A stretch of DNA of 64,000 nucleotides from Magnetospirillum sp. 64-120 (GCA_001898825.1 MKVK01000051.1:1-64000); one strand, 5' to 3'; counted from the first letter of the stretch, positions 23,749 to 32,068 are shown. The notes: generated from the sequence alone by a model not told the origin. Program-made: numbers and translations.

Positions 23749-24718
23749 GCTTCGTCCCCGTCTGATCCTGGCCTTGCTGCTGGTGGTCGCTTTGGCCCTG
23801 CCGCCGCTTTTGGGCGCCTTGGGTCAGGGATTCTATGTGGGTTTCGCCGCCCGCGTGCTGATCATGGCCCTGGCCGCGCTTTCCTTAGATCTGGTCATGG
23901 GTTTGGGCGGCATGGTCAGCTTCGGCCACGCGGCCTTTCTGGGCGTCGGCGCCTATGTGGTCGGCATTGGGTCCTGGCATGTCTTCGACGGCTCGCCCCT
24001 GCCCTTCGGCCTGCCGGGCAGCGAGAACGCCCTGATCGTCTGGCCGCTGGCCATGGTGTTTTCGGGTTTGACGGCGCTGGGCATCGGCGCCATCTCCTTG
24101 CGCACCTCGGGTGTGCATTTCATCATGATCACCCTGGCCTTCGCCCAGATGCTGTTTTATCTGGCCGGGGGCCTGAAGACCTATGGCGGCGACGACGGCA
24201 TCACCCTTTACAATCGCAGCGAGCTTTTGGGGCTGAAGCTGTCCGATCCGCAAACCTTCTATTACCTGTGCCTGGGCATTCTGGTGGTGGCCTTGGCCGC
24301 ACTTCTGCGCCTGCGCGCCAGCCGCTTCGGCATGGTGCTGCGCGGCGTGCGCGACAACGAACGGCGCATGCGGGCCTTGGGCTTTCCCACCTACCGCTAC
24401 AAGCTGGCGGCTTTCGTGTTGTCCGGCATGGTCTGCGGTCTGGCCGGGGCGCTGTTGGCCAATGCCTCGGAATTCGCCAGCCCGGCGCTGATGAGCTGGC
24501 AGAAATCCGGCGAATTGCTGGTCATGGTGGTCCTGGGCGGCATGGGGTCGTTGGTCGGCCCGGTGCTGGGGGCGGTGGCGCTGATGGCGCTGGAGGAAGG
24601 TCTGGCCGATCTGACCCAACATTGGCAGGTGATCCTGGGGCCGCTTTTGCTGGTGCTGGCGCTTTCAGCACGACGCGGCCTGTGGGGATTGCTGCGGGGG
24701 CGTCGTGATCATGACTGA
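23738..24718 (+). CDS. ABC importer permease, LivM type
   Basis: A 326-residue permease with about nine helices. Typical LivM segments are LDLVMGLGGMVSFGHAAFLGVGAY, here noted by its core GMVSFGHAAFLG, then SLRTSGVHFIMITLAFAQM and the EAA loop RFGMVLRGVRDNERRMRALGF, here RGVRDNERRMRALG. It completes the membrane channel with the LivH-type subunit. Both ends overlap neighbours, so it is firmly in the operon. Confidence 0.94.
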   Translation: MAPELRPRLILALLLVVALALPPLLGALGQGFYVGFAARVLIMALAALSLDLVMGLGGMVSFGHAAFLGVGAYVVGIGSWHVFDGSPLPFGLPGSENALIVWPLAMVFSGLTALGIGAISLRTSGVHFIMITLAFAQMLFYLAGGLKTYGGDDGITLYNRSELLGLKLSDPQTFYYLCLGILVVALAALLRLRASRFGMVLRGVRDNERRMRALGFPTYRYKLAAFVLSGMVCGLAGALLANASEFASPALMSWQKSGELLVMVVLGGMGSLVGPVLGAVALMALEEGLADLTQHWQVILGPLLLVLALSARRGLWGLLRGRRDHD

Positions 24719-25460
24719 ACCGTTGCTGCACACAAAGGGACTGGTCAAACGTTTTGGCGGCGTCGTCGCCACCAACCATGTGGACCTGCAGGTGGAACGC
24801 GGTCACCTGCATGCGCTGATCGGCCCCAACGGCGCCGGCAAAAGCACCCTGATCGGCCAGTTGTCGGGCGAAATGGCCCCCGATGCGGGCCGCATCCATT
24901 TCGACGGCCACGACGTGACCGGCCTGCACGTGCATCGCCGCGCCCGTCTGGGACTGGCCCGCTCGTTCCAGATCACGTCCATCTTCAAGACCTTCAGCGT
25001 GCTGGCCAACGTAACCTTGGCGGTGCAGGCCCATCAGGGCCATTCCTTCCGCTTCTGGCGGCCGGCGCTTGGCGACACGGCGCTGACCGGGCCGGCGTTG
25101 TCAGCGTTGGAACGGGTGGGGCTGGCCGATCGCGCCCGCGACCCGGCCTCGGCCCTATCCCACGGCGAACGCCGCCAGCTGGAACTGGCCATGGCCCTGG
25201 CCGGCGACCCCGTCATGCTGCTGCTGGACGAACCCATGGCCGGCATGGGCCCCGACGACGGCTTGCGCATGGTGGAACTGCTGGCCAGCCTGAAGGGCGA
25301 GCGCACCATCTTGCTGGTGGAACACGACATGGACGCGGTGTTCCAACTGGCCGACCGCATTTCGGTGCTGGTCTATGGCGCGGTGATCGCCAGCGGCACC
25401 CCCGACGCCATCCGCGCCGACGAACAGGTGCGCCAGGCCTATCTGGGCGAGGACCGCTGA
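24711..25460 (+). CDS. ABC importer ATP-binding protein, LivG type
   Basis: A 249-residue ATPase. Walker A is GPNGAGKST, signature LSHGERRQLE, Walker B VMLLLDEPMAGM, and the H-loop VEHDMDAV. The typical LivG insert RLGLARSFQI is present. I use ATG 24711; GTG 24705 two codons earlier is also possible. It overlaps the LivM stop by 8 bases and shares one base with the LivF start. It works as a heterodimer with the LivF-type ATPase at the inner membrane. Confidence 0.95.
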   Translation: MTEPLLHTKGLVKRFGGVVATNHVDLQVERGHLHALIGPNGAGKSTLIGQLSGEMAPDAGRIHFDGHDVTGLHVHRRARLGLARSFQITSIFKTFSVLANVTLAVQAHQGHSFRFWRPALGDTALTGPALSALERVGLADRARDPASALSHGERRQLELAMALAGDPVMLLLDEPMAGMGPDDGLRMVELLASLKGERTILLVEHDMDAVFQLADRISVLVYGAVIASGTPDAIRADEQVRQAYLGEDR

Positions 25461-26152
25461 TGCTGGAAATCGACGCCATCGAGACCTTCCACGGCGACGC
25501 CCAGGCCCTGTTCGGAGTGTCGTTCAGCATCAATGAGGGCGAAGTGGTGGCGCTGCTGGGCCGCAACGGCATGGGCAAAAGCACCACGGTGGACTCCATC
25601 GCCGGATTGCTGACGCCGCGCCGTGGCACCATCCGTTTCCAAGGTCAGGTGATTTCCGGCAAGCCGGCCCATCTGGTGGCCCGCGCCGGCATCGGTCTGG
25701 TCCCCGAAGGCCGCCGCGTCTTTCCCAATCTGACGGTGCGGGAAAATCTGGTGGCCACCGCCATCCCCCGCAGCGGCGAGGGCTGGACCGAAGACAGGGT
25801 CTACGCCCTGTTCCCGGCGCTGGCCAATCTGCGCGATCGCATGGCCGCGAACCTGTCGGGGGGCGAACAGCAAATGGTCGCCGTCGGCCGCGCCCTGATG
25901 ACCAATCCATCGCTGCTGATCCTGGACGAAGCCACCGAAGGCTTGGCGCCGTTGATCCGCGAACAGATCTGGTCGGCCATCCGACAACTGGCCGCAGGCC
26001 GATTGTCGATCCTGGTCATCGACAAGAACATCGAGTCCTTGCTGGCCCTGGCGCAACGCCACGTGGTGCTGGAAAAGGGCACGGTGTCGTGGACCGGAAC
26101 TTCGGCCCAACTGGCCGACGGCGATGTCCGCCACCGCATTCTTGGCCTGTGA
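25460..26152 (+). CDS. ABC importer ATP-binding protein, LivF type
   Basis: A 230-residue ATPase. Walker A is GRNGMGKST, signature NLSGGEQQMVAVGRAL, Walker B LLILDEATEGLAP. The GLVPEGRRVFPNLTVRENL block is diagnostic for LivF. The H-loop is atypical: IDKNIESLL has Asn where the family mostly has His/Asp, a difference seen by eye. Last transport gene; the deoxyribosyltransferase follows after 14 bases. Confidence 0.95.
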   Translation: MLEIDAIETFHGDAQALFGVSFSINEGEVVALLGRNGMGKSTTVDSIAGLLTPRRGTIRFQGQVISGKPAHLVARAGIGLVPEGRRVFPNLTVRENLVATAIPRSGEGWTEDRVYALFPALANLRDRMAANLSGGEQQMVAVGRALMTNPSLLILDEATEGLAPLIREQIWSAIRQLAAGRLSILVIDKNIESLLALAQRHVVLEKGTVSWTGTSAQLADGDVRHRILGL

Positions 26153-26166
26153 CGAAAGGGAAGATG

Positions 26167-26691
26167 ATGTCCGACAAGCCCAAGGTCTATCTGGCCGGCC
26201 CCGCCGTCTTCCACCCGGCGGCCAAGGCGCTTTTCCAGTACATGAAGGAAATCTGCGCCGAAAACGGCCTGCTTGGCGTCGCCCCCCTGGATGGCGAAGC
26301 CGATTGGCAGGGCCTGCCCCTGGCCGAACAGGCCGCCGCCATCCGTCAGGCCAATGTGGACAAGATCAAGCAATGCGACGCGGTGATCGCCTGCATCTCG
26401 CCGTTTCGCGGCCCCGGTGCCGATGCCGGCACGGCGTGGGAGATGGGCTATGCCGAAGCCCTGGGCAAGCCGGTTTTTTCCTGGTGCGAGGACACCCGCC
26501 CCTATATCGAACGGGTCGAGCATCAAAAGGACGAAGACGGCCGCGCCTTTTGCCAGGTTCACGGCATGGTGGTCGAGGATTTCGGCCTGGTGGACAACCT
26601 GATGCTGACCGCCGGCCCCCTGGCGCCACTGGCCGATCTGGATCAGGTGATCCGTCAGGCGGCGGCGAGGTTGATACCGCCCGGCCCATGA
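26167..26691 (+). CDS. Nucleoside 2-deoxyribosyltransferase family enzyme
   Basis: A 174-residue protein with the family core: KVYLAGPAVFHP at the start (phosphate-free deoxyribose site), DAVIACISPFRGPGADAGTAWEMGYAEALGKPV, here split as CISPFRGPGADAGTAWEMG with catalytic-type Glu and YAEALGKPV, and a long C-terminal helix. It transfers deoxyribose between bases, or hydrolyses deoxynucleosides. ATG 26167 has AAGGGA 5 bases upstream, better than ATG 26164. Its position 14 bases after LivF ties it to the importer and suggests salvage of nucleosides or bases. Confidence 0.85.
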   Translation: MSDKPKVYLAGPAVFHPAAKALFQYMKEICAENGLLGVAPLDGEADWQGLPLAEQAAAIRQANVDKIKQCDAVIACISPFRGPGADAGTAWEMGYAEALGKPVFSWCEDTRPYIERVEHQKDEDGRAFCQVHGMVVEDFGLVDNLMLTAGPLAPLADLDQVIRQAAARLIPPGP

Positions 26692-26725
26692 AGGAAGGCA
26701 ATCGATCGTTTCAAAGGGCACGGCC

Positions 26726-28210
26726 TTAGCCCGGTGACGATCCCAGCGGGATTTCCACCGACACCGCCAACCCACCCGACCCATGGTTTTCGGCCCAGGC
26801 ACGGCCGCCCATGGCTTCGGCATTGCGGCGCACCACCCACAGCCCCAGTCCGTAATGGCTGCCGTCGCCGTCACGGCTGCTGAGGTGGCGTTCGAACACC
26901 GCTTCCAGCCGGTCGGGGTCGATTCCGGGACCATGATCGCGCACCACCAGACAGGCGTTGTGGCCGCGCCGTTCCAGCCGCACTTCCACGGCGCTGCCGG
27001 CGGGGGCAAAATCCATGGCGTTGTCCAACAGGTTCTCGGCCTGGGTTTCCAACATCTCGGCGCTGCCCAGAACGGTGATATCCGGGGTGATGGCGGTTTC
27101 CAGCCGCAATCCCCGATCTTCGGCCAGACGGGCGGTGCCGTGGCATAGGGTGTCCATCAGCCGCGACCAGTCCACCGGCCGACGCGGACGTTCCATCACC
27201 TGGGCGATGGCACGGTCGACACGCCGTGCCGCCGACACCAAAGAGTCCAGCTTTTCCACCGAGGCGGCGATGATGTCCAATGCCCGGCCGGCCCGCACGT
27301 TGTCGGCGGGCACCGCCCGGCGCACCGGTTCCAACGATTGGGCGATCACCGCCAGCGGGCCTTTCAGGGCATGGGCGTTTTCTTCCGACACCTGCCGCAA
27401 CAAGGCTTCGGCTTGGCGGCGCGCCGCCAGCAGGGTGTCGATGCCCATCGCCACCTCAGCCAATTCGGTCAAGCTGTTCTGGCGGACAAAGCTGGCTTGG
27501 CCCTCGCCGGCCAGTTGCCGCCGCGCCGCCTGGCGGAAATGGCGCAGGCCCCGCCACACGTCGGTGAACAGCGACAGCACCAATACCGCCAGGATCACAT
27601 AGATGGCCGCCGCCGCCTGCACCTGGGGGGTGCGCCAGAACGGCTCGCCGGTCAGCCCGCGCGGAAGGGCGGCGGTGTCCTGGACGGTCAGCACCGCCCA
27701 ACACCCCGAATTCACCGCCCGTGAACTGACCTGGGTCAGGAACTCGTCCTCGCCCCCCGGACGGGGCAGACGCAGGGCCGCCGGGCTGGCGCCCTGGCAC
27801 GATTGCGTCAACCGGTCCAGGACACCGGCCGAGACCAGTTGCCCCATCAGCGCCTGGGCGTTCCCTGGGTCGCTTTCCGGGGCCGAGGCGATGAACAGGA
27901 AATCCGTCGATCCCTTGGGACGGAACAGCACCTTCAGCCCCAGCCCGTCGCCGGTCAGCCGCCGCAGCGCCGGTTCCAGCACCGACGCGGTGCGCACGGT
28001 GAAGCTGTCCAAAAGCGGCAGCACCGCCTCGCCGGCCAGCCGTCCCTGTTCCTGGGCCAGACGCAGCAGCAGCGCGTTGCGCTGATCCTCGGCCGCCGCC
28101 AGACGCTGGTAAACCAGGATCGGCGCCACCGCGAACAACAAGGCGGCCACCGCCAGCTTGGCGGCGAAGGATTGGTTCAGCCGCCGAAGCCGCTTAGTCA
28201 GCGTCGCCAT
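26726..28210 (-). CDS. Membrane sensor histidine kinase
   Basis: A 494-residue inner-membrane kinase. Helix 1 spans about residues 17-36 and helix 2 about 197-216; between them is a periplasmic sensor of roughly 160 residues containing two Cys (SCQGAS, SGCWAV). The phospho-acceptor region is EENAHALKGPLAVIAQSL; the sequence AHALKGPL replaces the usual SHELRTPL. HATPase boxes are ENLLDNAMDFAP, VRDHGPGID and HYGLGLWVVRR. It overlaps the response-regulator gene by 17 bases. The pairing resembles ChvG/PhoQ-like systems that sense envelope or acid stress, but the signal is unknown. Confidence 0.9.
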   Translation of the reverse strand: MATLTKRLRRLNQSFAAKLAVAALLFAVAPILVYQRLAAAEDQRNALLLRLAQEQGRLAGEAVLPLLDSFTVRTASVLEPALRRLTGDGLGLKVLFRPKGSTDFLFIASAPESDPGNAQALMGQLVSAGVLDRLTQSCQGASPAALRLPRPGGEDEFLTQVSSRAVNSGCWAVLTVQDTAALPRGLTGEPFWRTPQVQAAAAIYVILAVLVLSLFTDVWRGLRHFRQAARRQLAGEGQASFVRQNSLTELAEVAMGIDTLLAARRQAEALLRQVSEENAHALKGPLAVIAQSLEPVRRAVPADNVRAGRALDIIAASVEKLDSLVSAARRVDRAIAQVMERPRRPVDWSRLMDTLCHGTARLAEDRGLRLETAITPDITVLGSAEMLETQAENLLDNAMDFAPAGSAVEVRLERRGHNACLVVRDHGPGIDPDRLEAVFERHLSSRDGDGSHYGLGLWVVRRNAEAMGGRAWAENHGSGGLAVSVEIPLGSSPG

Positions 28211-28934
28211 GGGCGCCGCCCCAATTGTAGCCGAAGCCCGGATAATTGCCGATGGCGTCGAAGTCCGGGTCCACCGCCTTGAACTTTTCCCGTAGACGCT
28301 TCACTGCGGCGCGCACATTGGCGCGATAGCCGTCCTCGCCCGACCCCGCATGAAAACCCTTGCCGCGACAGGCTTCGTGCAAGTCGCGATAGCCGACGTC
28401 GCGCCCCGGTTTGGACGCCAAGGCGTGAGCCAGGGCGAATTCCGACAGCGTCAGCTCCACCGGCTTGCCGCGCCAGCGGGCGCGACGGCTGTCCAGATCC
28501 AGGCTGAGATCCCCCACAACCAACTGGCTGGGGGGCGCGGCGGTTTCCTCGGCCCGGCGGCCGGCCAGGATCAGCTCGATGCGTTTGGCGACGATGGTGA
28601 AGCTGCGCGACTTCTCGATGAAATCCACCGCGCCGCCCATCAGCGCCGCTTCCTCGAAAATCTGTTCCGACAGCACGGTCAGGAAGATCACCGGCGGTTC
28701 CGCCGACACCGCCCGCATGCGCCGCAGCACGTCGATGCCGTTCAGGCCGGGCATCTTCCAGTCCAGCAGCACCAGATCAAGGCCGCTGGTTTCGGAAAAC
28801 TGCGCCAGAAAGGTTTCGCCGTCGGGCCATTCCGCCACCCGGTAGCCCACGTCGCCCAGATTGCCGGCCAAGGTTTCGCGAAACAACGGATCGTCGTCGA
28901 CGATACCGATCAGGGGCGTGGTCTCATCGGCCAT
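28194..28934 (-). CDS. OmpR-family response regulator
   Basis: A 246-residue regulator: receiver with IGIVDDDPLFRE, phospho-acceptor D58 in LVLLDWKMPGLNG, switch T in FLTVLSE and the lysine in IEKSRS, and a winged helix (about 150-240) with LTLSEFALAHALASKPG and NVRAAVKRLREKF. It lies between a lipoprotein gene and the cognate kinase, overlapping both. The receiver and DNA-binding order resembles ChvI. The operon order lipoprotein-regulator-kinase suggests that the lipoprotein supplies or modulates the signal. Confidence 0.9.
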   Translation of the reverse strand: MADETTPLIGIVDDDPLFRETLAGNLGDVGYRVAEWPDGETFLAQFSETSGLDLVLLDWKMPGLNGIDVLRRMRAVSAEPPVIFLTVLSEQIFEEAALMGGAVDFIEKSRSFTIVAKRIELILAGRRAEETAAPPSQLVVGDLSLDLDSRRARWRGKPVELTLSEFALAHALASKPGRDVGYRDLHEACRGKGFHAGSGEDGYRANVRAAVKRLREKFKAVDPDFDAIGNYPGFGYNWGGAHGDAD

Positions 28935-29325
28935 CGCCGGCCCCCGGTCGGGTCATCGCGCCCAGGCAGGCCCCGGGATCGCTGGTCCCGGTGAAATCAC
29001 TGGCCACCACCCGCAGACCACCGCCCTGAACTTCGGGATAAAGCGCCAGGGTCAGAACGCAAGCCCCCTTGCGCCAACGCCACAGACGGCCCAGTTGCTG
29101 CGGCTCGTCGGCCTGGGGACGCCCCAGCATGGCCACCGCCTGCTCGCCGCTGATGCCTTGCAGACGGGCGGGATCCACACGGGCCGGAACCGGCGTGGCG
29201 GGACGCGGTGGCGGTGGCGGCTTGACCGCATCAGGCGCGGTTGGCGGTGACGCGGAGTCGGCCGGGGTGTCCAGCACGGCGCACCCGCCCAGAACCAACA
29301 GCAGCGCGAGAACGGCAACCTTCAT
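28924..29325 (-). CDS. Small proline-rich lipoprotein in a two-component operon
   Basis: A 133-residue lipoprotein. ATG 29325 gives MKVAVLALLLVLGGC, with the lipobox cysteine at residue 15. A proline-rich linker (PPPPPRPATPVP, about 40-52) leads to a C-terminal domain with GISGEQAVAMLGRPQADEP, a fold similar to SmpA/OmlA-type or BamE-like motifs (weak, by eye). The 3' end overlaps the regulator start by 11 bases. It may report envelope state to the kinase. A longer in-frame start at 29379 would spoil the signal peptide. Confidence 0.75.
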   Translation of the reverse strand: MKVAVLALLLVLGGCAVLDTPADSASPPTAPDAVKPPPPPRPATPVPARVDPARLQGISGEQAVAMLGRPQADEPQQLGRLWRWRKGACVLTLALYPEVQGGGLRVVASDFTGTSDPGACLGAMTRPGAGDGR

Positions 29326-29353
29326 CGGATGCGGTCTTCCTTGTTTGGTGGCG

Positions 29354-30115
29354 TCAGGCGCCGCCGAAACTTTGCACAAGCGAGCCCACCACCATGTACC
29401 AACCGTCCACCAGCACGAAGAAGATCAGCTTGAACGGCAGCGCCACCTGGGCCGGGGGCAGCATCATCATGCCCATGCTCATCAGCACCGAGGCGATGAC
29501 CATGTCGATGACGATGAAGGGCAGAAAGATCAGAAAGCCGATTTCGAAGGCGCGGCGCAATTCGCTGATCATGAAGGCGGGGATCAAGGCCTTCAGCGCC
29601 ACGTCCTCGCGCTTGGTCACTTCCGGGCTGCGCGACAGGTCCATGAACAGTTGCAGGTCCTGGTCGCGCACATGGCGCAGCATGAAGATCTGGATGGGCT
29701 TGACCGCCGCCTCGAAGGCCGGGCCTTCCTCCAGGTGGCCTTCCACATAGGGCTGCACCCCGTCATTCCAGGATTGTTCCAAGGTCGGCGCCATGATGAA
29801 GGCGGTCAGGAACATGGCCAGCGACACCAGCACCATGTTGGGCGGACTTTGCATGGTGCCCAGGGCTTGGCGCAAGAAACCGAAGACGATGACGATGCGG
29901 GTGAACGACGTCACCATGATCAAAATCGACGGCGCCACCGTCAGCACGGTGGTCAGCGCCACCAATTGCACGACCTTCAGGGTCGTCGAATTGGGGTTCC
30001 CGCCGCCGCCGCCGACACCCAGGTCCAAGGTCAGGCTTTGCGCCCAGGCCGGCGCGTCCGCCGCCACCAGGGCCAGGACGGCCAATGCCGCCAGCAACAG
30101 CCAATTGCGCCTCAT
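29354..30115 (-). CDS. fliP: Flagellar export-gate protein FliP
   Basis: A 253-residue inner-membrane protein, one of the five core subunits of the flagellar type III export gate. A signal peptide (MRRNWLLLAALAVLALVAADAPAWA, in two parts residues 1-12 and 13-25) is typical. Landmarks are SILIMVTSFTRIVIVFGFLRQALG, here TSFTRIVIVFGFLRQALG, then PPNMVLVSLAMFLTAFIMAP and ISELRRAFEIGFLIFLPFIVID, cited by cores NMVLVSLAMFLT and AFEIGFLIFLPF. ATG 30115 overlaps the FliO stop by 4 bases. Last gene of the leftward flagellar operon. Confidence 0.97.
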   Translation of the reverse strand: MRRNWLLLAALAVLALVAADAPAWAQSLTLDLGVGGGGGNPNSTTLKVVQLVALTTVLTVAPSILIMVTSFTRIVIVFGFLRQALGTMQSPPNMVLVSLAMFLTAFIMAPTLEQSWNDGVQPYVEGHLEEGPAFEAAVKPIQIFMLRHVRDQDLQLFMDLSRSPEVTKREDVALKALIPAFMISELRRAFEIGFLIFLPFIVIDMVIASVLMSMGMMMLPPAQVALPFKLIFFVLVDGWYMVVGSLVQSFGGA

Positions 30116-30411
30116 ACCGTGTCCTCCTGGGCCGGCGCCGGCGCCGTCCCTTTGTCGATAGCGGTTTCCACCACCAGGTCGGCGGTGTTGCCCAGCAGCA
30201 GCAGGTGTTCCTGGCCGTCGCGACGCACCAGGACCAGCCGGCGTCGCCCGTCCAGCGCCAAGCTTTCCACCACCGACAGGCGGCGGCTGGCTTGGCGCGC
30301 CGGAACCATGCCGGGAACACCGATCCTGCGCAAGAGCCACAACAGCCCCAGGATCAGCCCCAGCACCAGAACCAGGGCCGAAACCGTCCGCAGGTAATCA
30401 CTCATTTCCAT
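30112..30411 (-). CDS. fliO: Flagellar assembly protein FliO
   Basis: A 99-residue protein with one N-terminal helix (about 8-27, SALVLVLGLILGLLWLLRR) and a cytoplasmic domain with the family pattern RRLSVVESLALDGRRRLVLVRRDGQEHLLL, cited by its core LSVVESLALDGRRRLVLV. It aids assembly of the FliP ring. ATG 30411 has GGAAGGA about 6 bases upstream. It overlaps the preceding small gene by 14 bases and FliP by 4. Confidence 0.9.
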   Translation of the reverse strand: MEMSDYLRTVSALVLVLGLILGLLWLLRRIGVPGMVPARQASRRLSVVESLALDGRRRLVLVRRDGQEHLLLLGNTADLVVETAIDKGTAPAPAQEDTV

Positions 30412-30694
30412 CGATCGTCCTTCCCGGCACGGGCGCCACGGCCCCTGGGGGATCCATGCGTTCAGCCACCATCTCGGCCAGACGGTCCAGGTCGCCGATC
30501 AGCTTTTCCAATGCCGGGATCAGCCCCTTGCCCAAGTCGCGCGGCAGTTCCACCACTTGGTCGCAAACCCCTTTGATGCGGCCTTCCAAGGCGGTCAGGT
30601 CGATGGTGGTGCCGGTGGCCAGCAGACGTCTGGCGGTCATCACCATGGACGACGCCTTTTCCAGGTCCTGGCTGACCTGACGGGGCACGCTCAT
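30398..30694 (-). CDS. Small helical protein of unknown function in the flagellar operon
   Basis: A 98-residue soluble, largely helical ORF: SVPRQVSQDLEKASSMVMTA, then TIDLTALEGRIKGVCDQVVE and LGKGLIPALEKLIGDLDRLA, a pattern suited to a coiled-coil or four-helix bundle. It has no membrane segment and no recognised domain. ATG 30694 overlaps the FhlB stop by 4 bases and its 3' end overlaps fliO by 14, so it is translated as part of the operon. By position it may be an export chaperone or assembly factor. I do not recognise a name. Confidence 0.75.
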   Translation of the reverse strand: MSVPRQVSQDLEKASSMVMTARRLLATGTTIDLTALEGRIKGVCDQVVELPRDLGKGLIPALEKLIGDLDRLAEMVAERMDPPGAVAPVPGRTIDGNE

Positions 30695-31086
30695 GCCATC
30701 CCCCCGTTGCTTTGTCCCTGGGCCAGGGCGGCGGCGCCGTCGGCGATCACCTGCGGCATCTTGCCGTTGGCGCGGTAGACATAGGCCAGGATTTCGGCGA
30801 CGGCGGCGAAGGCTTCCAGCGGGATGACGGTGTCCACTTCGACGGCGGCCAGAACCTGGGCCAGATCGGGATCGGTGCGCACCTTGACGCCGTTGGCGAA
30901 GGCCAGTTGCAGAATTTGTTCGGCCAAGGCCCCCTTGCCCGAGGCGGTGACCACCGGGGCGTCGTCCTGGCCGGGGTCGTATTGCAAGGCGACCGCCACC
31001 GCCGGACGCGCGGGCACGGCCGGTGCTTCGCCGGCAGGCTTGGCCGTTTCGGCAGCTTCGTCCCACAGGTCCCGGCCTTCGCCCAT
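30691..31086 (-). CDS. FlhB C-terminal-like protein (FhlB/EscU family)
   Basis: A 131-residue soluble paralogue of the FlhB cytoplasmic domain. Residues about 35-120 (AVAVALQYDPGQDDAPVVTA, GKGALAEQILQLAFANGVKV, PLEAFAAVAEILAYVYRANGK) align with the FlhB segment after its cleavage site. The NPTH autocleavage motif and the membrane domain are missing. Such proteins can replace the cleaved FlhB C-terminus in the switch of export substrate. ATG 31086 is favoured by AAGG about 8 bases upstream; GTG 31107 and ATG 31092 are alternatives. First gene of fhlB-unknown-fliO-fliP. Confidence 0.85.
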   Translation of the reverse strand: MGEGRDLWDEAAETAKPAGEAPAVPARPAVAVALQYDPGQDDAPVVTASGKGALAEQILQLAFANGVKVRTDPDLAQVLAAVEVDTVIPLEAFAAVAEILAYVYRANGKMPQVIADGAAALAQGQSNGGMA

Positions 31087-31137
31087 ACCCATGCCTTTCC
31101 GATACACAATGTCCGGGAAAGTCTGGCGGGCGGCGCT

Positions 31138-31152
31138 TTAAAATCAGGTTAA
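31138..31152. promoter_or_regulatory. CtrA-binding box between the divergent flagellar operons
   Basis: TTAA-AATCAGG-TTAA is an exact TTAA-N7-TTAA CtrA box. It lies 82 bases upstream of flgB and 52 upstream of fhlB, so it could serve both directions. A 10-bp palindrome GAATCGATTC follows at 31165-31174. CckA, which starts the CtrA phosphorelay, is encoded at the end of the flgB operon. Confidence 0.8.
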
Positions 31153-31233
31153 GCCCTTGGAAGCGAATCGATTCACCGTTTCTTAAAGCCACGGTGCCCA
31201 TACTGGCCGACGATCAGGGACACGAGGTCCAAG

Positions 31234-31626
31234 ATGTACGACAAGCTGACATTGGTTAACCTGGCGCAAAGCCGCATGGATTGGGTCGCACGGCGCCAAG
31301 AGGTGCTGTCCGAGAACATCGCCAATGCCAACACGCCCAAATACATCCCCCAGGACCTGAAGCCCTATAATTTCAAGGACGCGCTGGGTGAAGCGGTGCC
31401 GTCGGTGCAGATCAAGGCCACCAACGCGTCCCACATCGTGCCGCAGATGCGCGACGAGCAGAAGGTGGTGGACACGAAGAAGACCTTCGAATCCTCGCCT
31501 GATGGCAACGCCGTGGTGCTGGAAGAACAGATGGCCAAGGTGGGCGAAGCCAAGACCGCCTATGAAATGGCCGCCAACCTGTTCCAGCGCCAGTTCAAAC
31601 TGATCAAACTCGCTTTGGGCAAGTAA
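31234..31626 (+). CDS. flgB: Flagellar proximal rod protein FlgB
   Basis: A 130-residue periplasmic rod subunit. The conserved N-terminal rod motif RMDWVARRQEVLSENIANANTP marks it; cited core QEVLSENIANANTPKYIPQD. The C-terminal helix AYEMAANLFQRQFKLIKLALGK matches FlgB. It lacks a signal peptide, as flagellar type III substrates do. First gene of flgB-flgC-fliE-fliQ-fliR-flhB-cckA, behind a CtrA box. Confidence 0.97.
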   Translation: MYDKLTLVNLAQSRMDWVARRQEVLSENIANANTPKYIPQDLKPYNFKDALGEAVPSVQIKATNASHIVPQMRDEQKVVDTKKTFESSPDGNAVVLEEQMAKVGEAKTAYEMAANLFQRQFKLIKLALGK

Positions 31627-31629
31627 GCC

Positions 31630-32043
31630 ATGGACGAACTGCAAAAAGCCTCGAAGATCGCCATCACCGGCATGAAGGCCCAGTCCGAACGCCTGCGCGT
31701 CATCTCGGAAAACCTGGCCAACGCCGATTCGCTGGCCCAGACCCCCGACGGCACCCCCTACAAGCGCAAGGTCGTCACCTTCAAAAGCGAACTGGACCGC
31801 GCCAACGGCTATACCGGCGTCAAGGTCGACAAGGTGCGCCCCGATTCGGCCGAGTTCCAGCGCCGCTACGACCCCAAGCATCCGGCCGCCGACCGCGACG
31901 GCTATGTGTTGGCTCCCAACGTCAACCCGTTGATCGAGATGATGGACATGCGCGAAGCCCAGCGCAGTTACGAAGCCAACATGAACGTGATAGAATCGTC
32001 GCGTCAGCTGCTGTCGAAGACCGTCGACATGCTGCGCCAGTAA
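31630..32043 (+). CDS. flgC: Flagellar proximal rod protein FlgC
   Basis: A 137-residue rod subunit starting 3 bases after flgB. The N-terminal pattern KIAITGMKAQSERLRVISENLANADS (core QSERLRVISENLANADS) and the C-terminal MMDMREAQRSYEANMNVIESSRQLLSKTVD (core REAQRSYEANMNVI) identify it. The two helical ends pair to form the rod. Confidence 0.97.
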   Translation: MDELQKASKIAITGMKAQSERLRVISENLANADSLAQTPDGTPYKRKVVTFKSELDRANGYTGVKVDKVRPDSAEFQRRYDPKHPAADRDGYVLAPNVNPLIEMMDMREAQRSYEANMNVIESSRQLLSKTVDMLRQ

Positions 32044-32068
32044 CCGGCCCCTTTAAGGATTTGCCGCC

